Assembly (NCBI GenBank): GCA_034620365.1
Contig: JAQGEQ010000380.1
Coordinates: forward strand, 3,348,001 to 3,412,000
Source of the DNA: Pegea sp. RAD2-039
Lineage: Eukaryota; Chordata; Thaliacea; Salpida; Salpidae
Length of the DNA stretch: 64,000 bases
Direction: 5' to 3'
Of the stretch, positions 1-12,629 are shown piece after piece. Positions within the stretch are counted from its first letter, which is position 1. Every line of letters begins with the position of its first letter. A program made the position numbers and the translations under genes. The notes beneath the pieces are model-generated. The model saw only the letters and a list, made by a program, of their open reading frames with translations, had not been told where the DNA came from and searched no databases.

Positions 1-801
1 TATCAGACAGTCAATCTTTCTACTTACCAATAAATTTTTTAGAAAGTTTCACTTTTTCATTTGTTTCTAAACTCTAATTTGTGAACTTTAAATTTTCAAC
101 GAAACAAGTTTAATTTATTAACTAGGTGACCAGTATTATCTACTTTTGGAGAAGTTTTTAGTTTAATAAAAGATTACATTCAGACTCCTTAAATGTACAG
201 TTGGAAATGATTCATAAATAGATGAAGTAAGTTCAAACCAAGATCTTGCATTGAGGACATCTTTTTAGACATCCATAAGCTTTGATGTACATGGACAGTT
301 CCAAAGTCCATGGGGTCTTCATTTATCAATTACTCAATATTTTTTCTCTGTCTAGAAATTGTTCAAATTCGTTTATCTATATCAACTATCAGCAGCAAAA
401 GTAATTGTTTATATTTCAAACTTTTTTGTTAATTCTAATATATATAACTACTTCTAGTTTATTTATTTCATTCTTTTTTGCTGTCATACCAAATTTTCAT
501 CAAATAACTGATTTATTTCGATTAGCCAATTAAATTTACCTAATAACTAAGTTAATAGATGCAAAGATTAAATGTTTTGTTATTTATATTATAAGTTTTT
601 GGCCACTGTTTGAAACCGATGTGGCCAACTATATCGACTGATGTAGCTGATGTAATTCGATTAGTTATTACATTAGAAAATATTTGACAAGAAGTCAAAT
701 GTAAATGAAGTTAAATAACATTTTAAGAGTAGAAAATAGTTTTTAAAGTTATCTCTAACAAGAGTAAAGTTTTTTAAGTTACAAAGTAATATTTTTTAAA
801 G

Positions 802-3800
802 GCAATGAAGTAATCTCTGCATCAAATGTAATAGTCACAACAAGTTTACGGACACTATCACCTCGTAAACATGATTGCAATTTGACTAAAACTCCATCAG
901 CTATTAGATGTCAAGGTGCTAACTGGAAAGAAGTTTGCGAATTTACTATCAAGTCTCCTCCTCGAATCAAATCTGTTTCATTTGTCGATGGTCGATTTGA
1001 AGATGACGTTTTATGTGGAAGCACTTTTGCAGCAATGACTTTAAACTTCAGTGCTACGCGTTATCTTGATATAAGGAGAAATGGTTTGCGGTTAATCAAA
1101 AAGGATGCCTTTAAAAGCTTCTCTAGACTCACTGAGCTTCTATTGGACGATAATCCGATTGAAACATTTCTCTTTGCATCTTTAATACCTCTCAGTGACT
1201 CTTTACAAACACTCAGTTTACAAAATATATCAAGATCGCGGTCAATAAGCGATTTTAAGATGATGTTTCAAGATGATGTCACTGATGATGTAAAAGTACA
1301 AGAGTTGAGTAAACTACAAGTTCTTGATCTAACTAATAATGGAGTCGGAGCAGTGGACACTCGCTTCATTACATCGATGATAAATTTTGAAGTCTTCGAA
1401 AAACTGATATTAGATCATAACCGACTTAAAAGTTTTTCATTTATCAATTTATTAAATACAACTTTACAGCAAAGAAGGTCTGTTACAAAACCGTTTGTCC
1501 TTCAAGTCAGATATAACTTTGTGACTTCTATTTCAAACGATGCTGAAAAACTTCTACATCTCAACAACACTCAAGGCTTACTTCAATTGTATCTGGAAGG
1601 GAATCCTTTTAACTGCAACTGCTCATTAGAATCTTTTTCCAAGTTTCTTCAGACGTCTGAGTCTCATTCCAGCTTGGCTGATTTGAATCGCTTGATATGC
1701 AGCAAACCAGATGAGCTATTAAGTGAGTGAATAAGAGTTTGTTGATTTCTGTTTTATTGTACTAATCTTCGCCAAACGTTTAAAGATAAACTTTTTATCC
1801 GAAAAGCTTTTTCAGTTAATAAATTTTTTTTACTCGAAATAGAATTTATCAATTTGTTTATTGCCGAAACTCTTTTTGCATACTGAAATCGAAAAACATC
1901 TTTTGATATTATAACTAGAGTAAAGTTTTATAAAAATATTTCACTTTACATCAAAAGATGAAATATTATAAAGTTGATAATTTGGAAAAAAAATCTTTTC
2001 AAGTTTATTATATTAAAACTAATTTGATGAAAAATACAAAAGTTGATGCACAGATTGGTGACATATCCACACAGACATAAAAACGGGTTAATATACTTAA
2101 AATAGTCACTTGACTAGGCCCCAATTTCTTTGCTATCATAGAATTATAACTTACAACGACATTAACAAATAAATTATAGGTAAAACCGTACGTGAAGCGG
2201 TTTCATTGATGCTAAAGGTGTGTGGAGACAAAGAGGGCTGGGAAACTGTAAAGACAGTACTGCTCGGTTTCTTCCTATTTCTTCTTGCACTTGTTACTCT
2301 AACAGTTGGGTATTTACACCGCAATAAAATTATCTTGAAATGGAGAGCTGCAACTCAGTGTGCAAGGGCTTCTGATAGTCCAAATCATAAAAAGTAAGTT
2401 CCATTTAAGCTTATAAATGGTTGTAATTGTATTTAAATAGCACTTGGTAGATTAATCAGAAAATTTAAATAAAAGAATAGTCAAAAGACATCAGTTAAGA
2501 TAAGATTAACTTTTCTTTATATTTGACGTTCTTTTTAATTACAATTGATTTATTGATGTTGATACAAACAAAAACTTTTTCAATTTAGCCTCAATTAAAT
2601 CACACATGTTACATTTGTAGCATAAGATAATGTTTTGTATTTTTAAATTGTGTAATTTCTCCAATTTCTCTATAAGGTTTGAAATATTCTAAGTACCATT
2701 TGAAACCTTTTTAGTGTTTACTTAAGAAACATATAAGAATTATTCAGTCAATTATAAATGATTTCTAAAATACAAAATCAATGAAAAATACATTAAAAAA
2801 ATGAAATTTCTTTAAATAGTTGTATCTTTAACTGATAACTTTCAGTAGTTTATTTTCACAAAAAAATTGGGTTTAGTTTTTACACATAATAATGTTACTG
2901 ACCAATTAAATATTTATGCTTCACTTAGACTGAATTTCTTGAAGTTTGTGAATTCCGTTTTTTTTTGCATTAAGTTTCGAGAAGGTTACGTAATAGACTT
3001 ATATCTATCATTAATGTTTTTACTTTTTGAAAATTATTCGATATAATAAATAGAAAATAAGTATAAATTTGATTAATGTGTTTCGTAAATTTGGTGTTGA
3101 ATCAAAAAAAACATTAATTAAATTATTTATAATTTAAATATTTACGTTTTGAAACGAAGAAATTTTAAAAGATTAAAAAAATTAAATTTTTTACCGAAAA
3201 GAAAAAGTAGGACATGAAAGTATATAAATATTATATTAGTATCTTATGTTTAATTTACAATTTATGAAATATTTTTATGTTTATGAATAAATAATCTCTT
3301 ACTTATCTTAGCTTGTTTTACAATTTTTTTCAACAATATATTTTACATCTTGACTTTAAATGAAAAAATATTTGGTAGATTATTGAAAACTGCAATAGTT
3401 ATTTTGACTTTGCAAGATTGAAAACAAACAAATCACATTTAATTCTCTTAAAGAAATTACTTAAAGCTGCTTTTTAAAGACAACCATTAATATCTTTAGA
3501 AAGTCTTTACTTTTATTTTCAGTATATACATAAAAACTTGTAGATAAGTTTTTGATACAAAAATATTAAATTAAAAATATCACTAAATTACAAATCACCA
3601 AAGATGCAAGTCATAAAAACTCTCAGTTACCAAGTTTTTTGTGCTTGATATCTACTAAGCATTTAATAAGAATTTTAATTGCCTGATATTTAAACGTCAC
3701 TTTAATTTATAAAATTAACCTTGAAACTAAATTTTAGGGGCTAATAATGAAAATTGAACATTTTTTTTAGAATTTGCCATTAAAAAATTATCGGTATTTA

Positions 3801-6474
3801 CAAATCAGTAAGTTCACATTAGTAAAAGAAATTTCCATGCTTTTAAAGTAAATATTTATAGAATATTTGTTTAGTAACCTGATTTATAAGCAACTTTAGA
3901 TGCTAGATGAAAGTATAAATTATAAATGAGTAAAAAATACCATTAATTTAACCTTGATGTGATTACTTTCTCGCTATATCTACTTGGCAAAATAAATTCT
4001 GAGTAATATTATAAATAGCTAATTATGATTTTCCTCTCCAGGGATAAACCTTGCTGTAATTTCATTACAAATTCAGTAAAATTATACCAAAAATTTCATA
4101 GTTAGTTATTATTTAATTTAATTACGTAAGCATTAAAAAACAAAAATCTTTACTTTATAAAAGATTAATTAAAATTTAAGAATGAAAAGTTATTGAAAAA
4201 AATTCTAACATCAGTTAATTTTTTACTTTTGTAACATTTTTAACAATAAATTCCATCAATATTTTAATTGATTAAACAATTGCTATTTTTTCAGATTGAA
4301 TTTTAAAACTCATAATTGTAAATTGAAAATTAGCTTAACTGTTAAGTATATTTAGTTTTGTATATAGTCGAGTTCTTATAGAAAGTCTGACAAACGTATT
4401 TCGCTAAAAATTCACGTAGTTTATTTTGACAAAAGGTATCGATCGAAAATTATTTAAACTGAACAGAGAGAAATAGAGCTTTTAAGGACTGCATTGCCGA
4501 GCAGTAGATACAGTAGACTCAAATTTGTTCTGCTTCAAGTCTAAAAACTAACTGAAAGGTACTAACACAAAAATTGATTTTAAATAATCCGCTGTCTTTC
4601 TGTTTTTAGTTATACTTAGTAAAATGTACACACTCTTTTAATTTTTAATGAATTATAAAGCTGATGTTGAAACTTGGTGCAATTTTCATCGGCTGGTATT
4701 TTAAAAATGTTTGCATGGATCATTTTGAAAAACTAGCTTCTGTAAAAAATTGTAGAAAACTAATTAGAGTCATTATAATACCTTACTTATGGATCATAAT
4801 CCTATTATAGGTACAGAAGTATTGCTAACTTAATATTATTGAAAGTACAATAGTTACATTCTATATAATAACATATGAAGATAGTAGGACAATCCAATTA
4901 TTCAATTACCAACTGGATTACAATAAAAAATAGGTTAATAACCAATAATGCTGATGATGTTGTTTAAAATACTTCATCAATACCACTAACACAATTAAAC
5001 ATAATTCTTTACTAGTAATATGATTTAAGAATAATAATGCTAATTTAAAATTGGTGGTATTGGTTTTCATTTATCCGACTTATTTTATGTGTGCAGAGAT
5101 TTTAAATAAAAATTACATAAGCTACGTAGATAACTCTTTTATCAATGATACTTGAGTAAAGCTATTTACCTTTTATCATTTGATCGTTAAAAGATTTCTT
5201 ATTCATCAAATTTAACAGTTTTAAAGTACATCCTTCAGAAAAATTAAAATTATTTAAATTGGGCTGTAACTGTCTGAAAGCTGTCTTTATCTGAACTATC
5301 CACAGTTCTTCAGAAATGAATTCGTTATCAATTAAAAATTGTCAAGTTTTCGACTAGATACTAGATGAAAAGACGAAACATTAAAATAGCAACAGTCGAT
5401 AAATTTATTAGTTATCAAAAATTACAAATAAATTCATCAAACTATTTGCTTCAAGTGAAGAAGACTTTTGGTGGGAGTCAAGAACCTATATAAGTTCTTC
5501 GCAACAGATTAAGGGAGAAGCTGCTTGAAAACGTATGTATGTAAATACACCGATATGGACTTGAAGTGTATAACCAAAATTGTACGACAAAACACATCAG
5601 CATGCTCTTATCTTTGTGTTTTGTGCATTGATGGCTCTAAGTTCTTTTATCAGATTTGAAAATACTAACATTGTGTAGTAACACTATATGTTAGCTTCAA
5701 GTATGCTACTAAGTTTGGATCTTGTTTTGTTGTTTGGTCGAAATACTTTTTTAGAATCAATCTAAAACAGTTATGTTTAGAGTGATAACCGAGTTTTAGA
5801 TTGTAAGTTTGAAGTAAAAATTTTGGAAATTTTAGTTCTCGTTATAATTCTTTTTCTAATTTTTAAAAAGATCCTCAAAGTTGTACGCAACTGAAAGCAG
5901 AAAATTTACGAAAGAAATAAAAAAAGTATTTTAAATTTAGATGTACAAATCTATTAATCTTTTTATAATACGATATGATTATTTTTGTAAACATAAATCG
6001 AATTAAAAAACCGTTAATAAATTGATGTAGTATTTGAAAAATGTTTGTGACAAATGATATGTGAGTCTATGTAAACTAAAATGACAACTACTATGCTAAC
6101 TAATAATTTTATTTGGAACTTATTTTTGTTCCATTTAGTTTGAGTTTGATTCTATCTCTCTAACCTTCTGTCATGTACTTACACAATTGATTTTGTATAT
6201 AATTTATAGCTGTTAAATATTTATAGTTTCTGCATATGAACTTTTTTCTAGCTTTGTGATTGGCTACTTAAAAGAATTGTTTTACTTTTGAAATCAATTT
6301 TTGGTTCTTCTTCTCAGGTACCGAGCAGCTTTTGATAAATATACAATTCCAAGAAACTACAAAGGAGTCGGACATAAAAGTTACTTCAGTGAAGACATAA
6401 TTGTTGAATCTATGCGTTTATCTCTAGCAGTTGCATCAGGAATGGAAGAGAAAGTACAAAATAATAACACATGA
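802..6474 (+). CDS. TPBG-like leucine-rich repeat membrane protein (5' end missing)
   Basis: Three exons join in phase: 802-1722, 2180-2393 and 6318-6474 (TGA at 6472). The first starts at a splice acceptor, so the signal-peptide exon lies upstream and was not found. Exon 1 encodes several leucine-rich repeats (for example LDIRRNGLRLI, LQVLDLTNNGVGAV, LILDHNRL) and a C-terminal cap starting NPFNCNCSLESF. Exon 2 has a hydrophobic span around GFFLFLLALVTLTV followed by basic residues, a single-pass type I layout. The cap segment ADLNRLICSKPDELL resembles the matching part of trophoblast glycoprotein (TPBG/5T4), which modulates Wnt receptors at the plasma membrane. The cytoplasmic tail (about 70-80 residues) is not recognisably TPBG-like. 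Family placement is inference; another LRR adhesion protein is possible. The second intron is 3.9 kb. Confidence 0.68.
2394..6317 (+). other. Large intron of the TPBG-like gene
   Basis: GT at 2394 and AG at 6316-6317. The 3.9 kb is uniformly AT-rich. I saw no coding exon, RNA gene or recognisable transposon in it. Confidence 0.6.
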
Positions 6475-7229
6475 CGCCGTTGCTCATTAAAACAAGAGCG
6501 CTGCTACGTCACACCAGCTAAATCGACTTTAAATTACTTACCTGTTTAGTTTCCATTTCAAATAATCAATTAGGAAGCCAGTAAACTTTCAAATCGATCA
6601 AATGTTGCCAGGTTTTAACTTTGAAAGTTTATTATTTTGTTTCACTTTTGTGTGTTATATTACCGGATGTTTTGAGAGTTTTTTAGTAAGTGTACTGATT
6701 TTTTAAGATGATTAAAAACTTACAATTTTTTGCTTATGTGTCAATAACATTATCTCTCAAAAAACTATTTTTGCTATTACTTTCAGTATTTGTTTAGATA
6801 AAACATAAAATATAAAACAAATCTAATTAATTAAAGAAAATGTATAATTAAGATTGTGTGATAAATTAAAAGTATCAGCTGATGGTTTTAAAAGGGTTTT
6901 CTATTACAAGTATGTTGACATTTTGTCCATTTTCCAACTTTAACCAATAAAATATTGTTATTAAATATAAACAAGGATATCTCTGTTTTAGTTTTAAATC
7001 TTTTAATAGTTTTTAAGACAACAATAAAAATATAAACATTGTTTTTGAAATGCCTACATTTTACCACTGAGTTGTTGCCTTGTAACAATTAGGCATTGAT
7101 CATGTAGCACAAGATTTGTACTTTTGGTTACCTCTTGTCTACTGCAAAGTTTAAAAGGTCAAAGTAACCAAACTGGTGTCTTAATAAACTTAATTATCCT
7201 ATTGGGTTTAGAATTGGCGCTATTACTAT

Positions 7230-7262
7230 TATTTATTTATTTATTCAACAGCTCTTATAGCG
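7230..7262 (-). mobile_element. Possible 3' end of a LINE-like element
   Basis: An ATTT tetranucleotide run (AAAT on the minus strand) adjoins the minus-strand text CGCTATAAGAGCTGTTGAAT. Non-LTR elements often end in short tandem repeats of this sort. It does not match the tail of the CR1-like copies elsewhere in the window, so it would be a different family. There is no coding support. Confidence 0.3.
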
Positions 7263-8116
7263 GAAAAGCCAAATATTACGAGTAAAGAGGTAATTTAAAA
7301 GGTCTTAGGTATCACAATTTAAGATTAATACAAAAAGAATAGAAACACTGTAGAGGCATTGGTGAAAAGTAAATTATAAATTAAGATTAGAAGACTTTTA
7401 TTACGCTGCTAATTTAACTTTCAATTATTATAATGACTGACAGTTTTACAAGAATATATGCCTTCTGGCAAGCAACTAGTTAAACTTTTCAACTATTAGT
7501 TGTGTTTTCTCTGTTCATATATGTTTAAGTTTATGTTATTGATGGATCTTATAGGTTTGACCTTTATGAAAAAATAACATTTTTTTACCTTAAAAACCGA
7601 CTGAAACAGTATAGTAGAAAGCTGTAGGCATCCAGTTACCTTCAGTAATTAATCAGATGAAAATGAAGTTACAGGTGTACTTAACACAATTTCTCATTAT
7701 ATAAATTTCAACTTTGATTTTCAATGTTTTTTATTTGGGTCTTAAAGTATCAACATGAGGTCAAAGTTGAAAATATTTATCACAAATTTCATGCAACTAA
7801 AGTAAATTTTTTAATTACAAAACAGCTTTATTGCCATTAAATTATACTAAAAAGCATTTAAAATATTTACTTATGCGAGAACGGCCATGCTGTTGCCAGG
7901 ACAGAAATTATAAAGATCTAGTTGTTGCCGATGCAGCAAGACTCTACTCTTTATGCAAATAAGGTATGTAGCGGAAAAGACACACTGATGCAGGTACGCC
8001 GAAAAAGACATACTGATGCAGCATCTGTCAGAATGAAACTGAGTACAGCGACAAGCTGGCTTCACATTCGAAATCATTCGTCTTCAAATGAAATGTTGTC
8101 ATTAACTAGACTCACA

Positions 8117-8188
8117 TGACCCTTCTACCCAGCCTTATATGGACATTTTCTTGTTAGGTGGATATGATGACCGTTACACTACAGAGAC
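8117..8188 (-). pseudogene. tRNA-Val(AAC)-like pseudogene or tRNA-derived SINE head
   Basis: Read on the minus strand from 8188, the 5' half closely follows eukaryotic tRNA-Val(AAC): CTGTAGTGTAACGGTCATCA over the A-box and D arm, then CACCTAACAAG over the anticodon loop with anticodon AAC. The 3' half has lost a normal T arm and B box, and the acceptor and anticodon stems no longer pair well. It is therefore a decayed tRNA or the tRNA-like head of an old SINE, not a working gene. Confidence 0.5.
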
Positions 8189-8399
8189 TTGAACTCCAAA
8201 TCTTTTATCATTTAAATATTTGGCCTCTATCGAAGACATCAAAAACTAAGAACTCGAAAATGTTTTAAAATATATATTCGTCGTAATGTTCAATCATTGA
8301 TATAAATTTTGTTAAACTTTTAGTTAATGGATTCTTTCATTAAACTAGTTTGAAAGAGCAATATATGTTCTTAAAAAGTTTAAAGATCACTTCACCTAC

Positions 8400-9560
8400 C
8401 TCTCAAATAGCACTCCAACGCCACTCTTATAAGCAAATGTAAAAGATGGAAGGTAATCCTCGGCTGGAGATCGAGTGGTACTGAAGAATTGAAATATGGA
8501 AGATCAGGACCGGTGCATTCTCTCACTCAGTGCGATGCACATTAGACAGTCTGCAACGAATAAAGGTTAAATATAAAAAGCCGAATAAGAACACTAGAAA
8601 ATAGCGTTACATCGCTGTATCGATCGTTCCAACTTTACAAACCACTTCTATCAAAGTGAATACTGTAGTAGATGGGTAACTGAACCCCAGCTTGCTTTGT
8701 TTATTTGAGCGAGAGTCTGTTGGAGGTCTTCCATGTCAAAAAAAGCAACCTCTATACTAGAAAAGGACCAACAAGCGAAAGGATTCTCGATTAAAAATGG
8801 GAAAATAGCTGATAAACATAAGCCACTTACTTTTACTCTTTAAGTCTACTGGTGAACACAAAGTCACCAAATCTTTTTTCAAAAATTTCATGTCACAACG
8901 ATCTATAACAAGCTTAGTAAGTTTGTATACGACCTCACCATAGACTCGTCACCATAGTGTTTCAGCAGATGAAGCATCGTGTAGCTGGATTACAAAAAGA
9001 AAAATAAGATAGTGATGGTCATTGATTGGACAACAGTAGCAGTAAGTAGGGACTTATTACTAATGAATCTGCTAGAACAAATGCGTATGACTGCTCAGAA
9101 GTGGGTATTTGGGCAAACACATGGAGAGTGTGAGATATTTGAAACGTTGGGCCTTATAATGAAGTGAAGAGGTGGCTTAGTTCCAACAAAACTGAAAAAT
9201 CTTGATAAAATTGATCACAGAAATCTGGATTCTTGAAATGTCGTAGTTTTAAGACTGATGGGTCAAAGAAAAAGAGTTGTTAGTTGTATTCGCTGACGTA
9301 ACAAAGAACGGCTTGGGATAATTTATAAAGTCAACTCCTTGGGAGTCAACGTAAAGAGAACGTAGCCGAGGAAAGAGAAGACATAAATTGAGGCCAACCG
9401 ATATTCTGTATAAACCAATACTAATCACTACCCTTTCCTTGGGTGCCGGGTAACACTAACAAAAAGGTCAAAATCTGAAGATGCGTGGGTACTCCACAAA
9501 CGGAAAGGGCGGCCTAACATTAAAGATTTAGTCAGGTGCACCCTTTCTGAATATTCAGAA
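8400..9560. other. Unidentified block with raised G+C and no open frame
   Basis: Composition changes abruptly from the flanking DNA, and frames are broken by frequent stops on both strands. This is typical of an old transposon, but I could not recognise a reverse transcriptase, transposase or terminal repeat. The tRNA-Val-like stretch lies a few hundred bases to its left. Confidence 0.3.
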
Positions 9561-10851
9561 ACCTCTGGCTCTCATGATTCAACTATTAATTATTTTCATC
9601 AACAATTTCTTATTTCCCATTAAACAAGTGAACGATAGGCCAGTAGATGTCAACTTAAACCTAATCAATTTAGAAATTTTAAAGCATTTTATGATGAGAA
9701 TAAGATGCTTCAAATATATAAATAATAAAATAAGTTAAGTGACTTCTCTGCAGATAGTCAAACAACTGTTTTTAGTAAAACGTAAGAGCATAATTTTAAA
9801 GTATAAAAACATAGAAGCTTATAAACGCAATCGGTATAATAAACTTTTTCTTGTTCTAAATCAACATATTTTTCGTTGCATAGCAAAAACATTTATCAAT
9901 ATTTATTAAATGCCAACGACCTACAATATGAAAATAAATATTAAATGTCAAAAACAAACACAGCATATAAAATGATTATAAAGTCTAATTAAATCGTTTT
10001 TTGCTTTTGAAACTCTATAGGAAGTTTGTTGGTACTCTTAAAAGATATAAATAAAATCCTATAATATTCTTACAATTTGAAAGCATCTTTTCAATAAGCA
10101 TTTATTTTGTTTATAAGCTTCAGCCATAAACTTATCAAAATTATGTATATAATTTTTCTTAACTGTCTACAGGGCCATGTTATATAAAATATGTGTATGG
10201 TGATTTAGAAATTTACCTTAACGATTTAATTAAATCAATGCATTTTCTGTAAAAAATTAAATTTTAAATCATACATCATAAACTAACATTTCAATTATTA
10301 TTATATTCCATTTAAACCGAGTTTTTTTTATAAAATATTCAAAAAGTCAACTGTAATCACTTTACAGGTGGTTGATATGTTAAAAATTGACCAATTACGA
10401 AAGCCTAATGGTAACTGTTTACAAGCTAAATATGTTCGACAGATTTTATATTTAATTATCATTACTTCTATTATTTTTTATTTACTTAAGCTGTTCAATA
10501 TAAAAGTGTATATTTCTTGATTTAATTTTTATCAATCTTTATTTTAAAATTTTAATTTTAGCAGGATAAATTTTGTTGCATAATAAGGATTATGACTTTA
10601 TAAGAATAGTATAGATTTTAAAACTTAAAAATATTTATGCTTCACAATTATAGATTACAAAAATTAATTTTATTTAATCTTTTTTTAACGTTATTTTTAA
10701 CTAATATTTTTTGGTTGATATTTAAATATTTTATACTATACGTGTTAAATTATCTTTAAATTTTAAAATATTCTCAAACTCTATGCAGCCAGTGAAAAAC
10801 TATTTAAAACTTAAAAATTACTTTAGGCTTGTTTTCCTTATGTGTGACTAA

Positions 10852-12629
10852 ATGGACCAAAAGAAGCTTTTAAATTCTGAAAATCTTAATTATACATCAA
10901 TTAATCCAAGTCCAATTGTATATGAAAATCATGATTTTATTGTTAATGATTATCTTTCTCCATCAAAGCTACAAGAAATTTCATGCTCTAATGATCTTGA
11001 CAAAGTAACTCAAATAGAAATGGTTGTGAATACTTCAGAAACATCTCTTGGAAATTTTGGTCAATATTTACCACAATTAATTCAATTGAAGTTGAATAAT
11101 AGTTTGATACCTACTCTTCGTGATATTGGTACCTCTCTACAAAATCTTCAAATTTTATGGTTATCAAGATGCAAATTAAACGACCTTGATGGAATTTCAT
11201 CAATTTTAAATCTTAAAGAGCTATATATTTCTTTTAACAATATTTCTGATTTGAGCTCAATATGTTTTTTAGATTCATTAGAGGTATTAGATCTTGAAGC
11301 AAATCTAATATCTGATATTGAACAAATTGATTACTTGTCAATGCTTAATCAGCTGAGTATATTAACACTCACTGGAAATCAAATAACCAACTTACCTGTA
11401 GACTCATATAATGGAAATACTTACAGAGGTTATGTTATTATGAAATTACCTCAGTTAGAAATGCTTGATGATTTATCAGTTCAATATTCAGAAGATACTA
11501 ATTCTAAGACACTTCAAAATTTATCTAATATTGAAGATATAAATATTATAACAAATGCAATAAAAAATGGAATATCTATAGAAGATTATGAATTTGATTT
11601 ATCTGAAGAAGACACATATTTAAGAAACTATTTACAAAAAGATGAATTAACACAAAATTCACCAAATTCTAAAAATGATTCTATTAAAAGTGTTGTACAA
11701 TCAGAAGATCAAGATCATTCGAGCTCATTAACATTTGGTGTACCTCATTGTGGAAGTCCAATTAATCTACTAAGAAATCGTAGAAAAATTTCAAGCAATT
11801 CATTTGTGAACAAATTAATCGAAGATAATTCTGTTAAACAAAATAAAAAATCATTGAGACCAGTAACGGCTCTAGGAATCTCATCAGACAATTTTTATAG
11901 TTTGCCTGGCGGTGATGACTTAGACTTTAAAATAAAAAAAACTAAATCAATAATCGAAGAAGAGAAAGTTGATAAAAATAAATTGAAAGAATTTGATGCT
12001 TCTAAACCACCAGATTTTTTGAATCATTTGAAACCTACTATTAAACAAAATAAGCTTCAGGTAAAGTGAAAGCTTTTCTTGTTTTTCAAATAATACAATT
12101 TTATATTGATATTTAATAGTTTAAACAGATGTCAATAGATTAAACATTTTTATAAACTTAAGTAAATCTCCTTATAATCAAATCTTATCTAATTGTTTAT
12201 TATAGTTTTATTTATGTTGATAAATTTTTTCTTTTATAGTTTACTCATAAATTTAAGTTACCAAAAAATGAATGAAACAATACTTAAAGATATAAACAAA
12301 ACAACCAAGATGTCTTATTCACAATTTTATCAAACTTCTAGATGTCAAAAACAAATAATTCTAAACTTAAATCGTTGCATCAACTTGACAAAGAGAAGCT
12401 AATGAGAAAGTCACTTCTACCTAATCTCTATCAACTTCCTAATCCTCCTCTTCGACGCCCAACAACAACCTCACCGCACCTAAGGAGCTGGCAGCAAAAA
12501 AGAAGGTCTTTAGAAAACAAATTATTATCTTCAAGTATTGCATCATCAGTATCTGATAATTTTTTTTCTTCAAATGAAGCTGGTTGTAGTTCAACAAAAT
12601 CCTTGAACAAAGAAAGAATATTTTCGTGA
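10852..12629 (+). CDS. LRRC56: Leucine-rich repeat-containing protein 56
   Basis: Two exons, 10852-12060 and 12342-12629, join in phase 0 (donor CAG|gtaaag, acceptor cttctag|ATG) and give 498 residues; human LRRC56 is of similar length. Residues about 30-60 (LSPSKLQEI, then a region containing SLGNFG) match the conserved LRRC56 entry segment. Residues about 75-190 hold SDS22-type leucine-rich repeats such as LQILWLSRCKLNDLDGI and LKELYISFNNISDL, in the LRRC56 order. The rest is a low-complexity, probably disordered tail. Known role: LRRC56 works with intraflagellar transport to bring dynein arms into motile cilia and flagella, so ciliated cells are expected. The start ATG is preceded by an AG 29 nt upstream that could be a splice acceptor. 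The LRR core is secure; the second exon is supported by phase and its stop. Confidence 0.9.

Larger units (their letters stand above)
6475..10851. other. Gene-free stretch with decayed repeats
   Basis: This is the 3' flank of the TPBG-like gene followed by repeat-like DNA. An ATTT run at about 7230-7244 precedes sequence that, on the minus strand, reads like a LINE 3' end. A tRNA-Val-like stretch is at about 8117-8188. A block at about 8400-9560 is richer in G+C than its surroundings and has stops in all the frames I read. From 9600 to 10851 the DNA is plain AT-rich sequence. Confidence 0.5.

Noticed and set aside
7871..8119. Overlapping open frames on both strands
   Set aside because: They lie within repeat-like DNA and run into the tRNA-Val-like stretch; no domain or splicing support.
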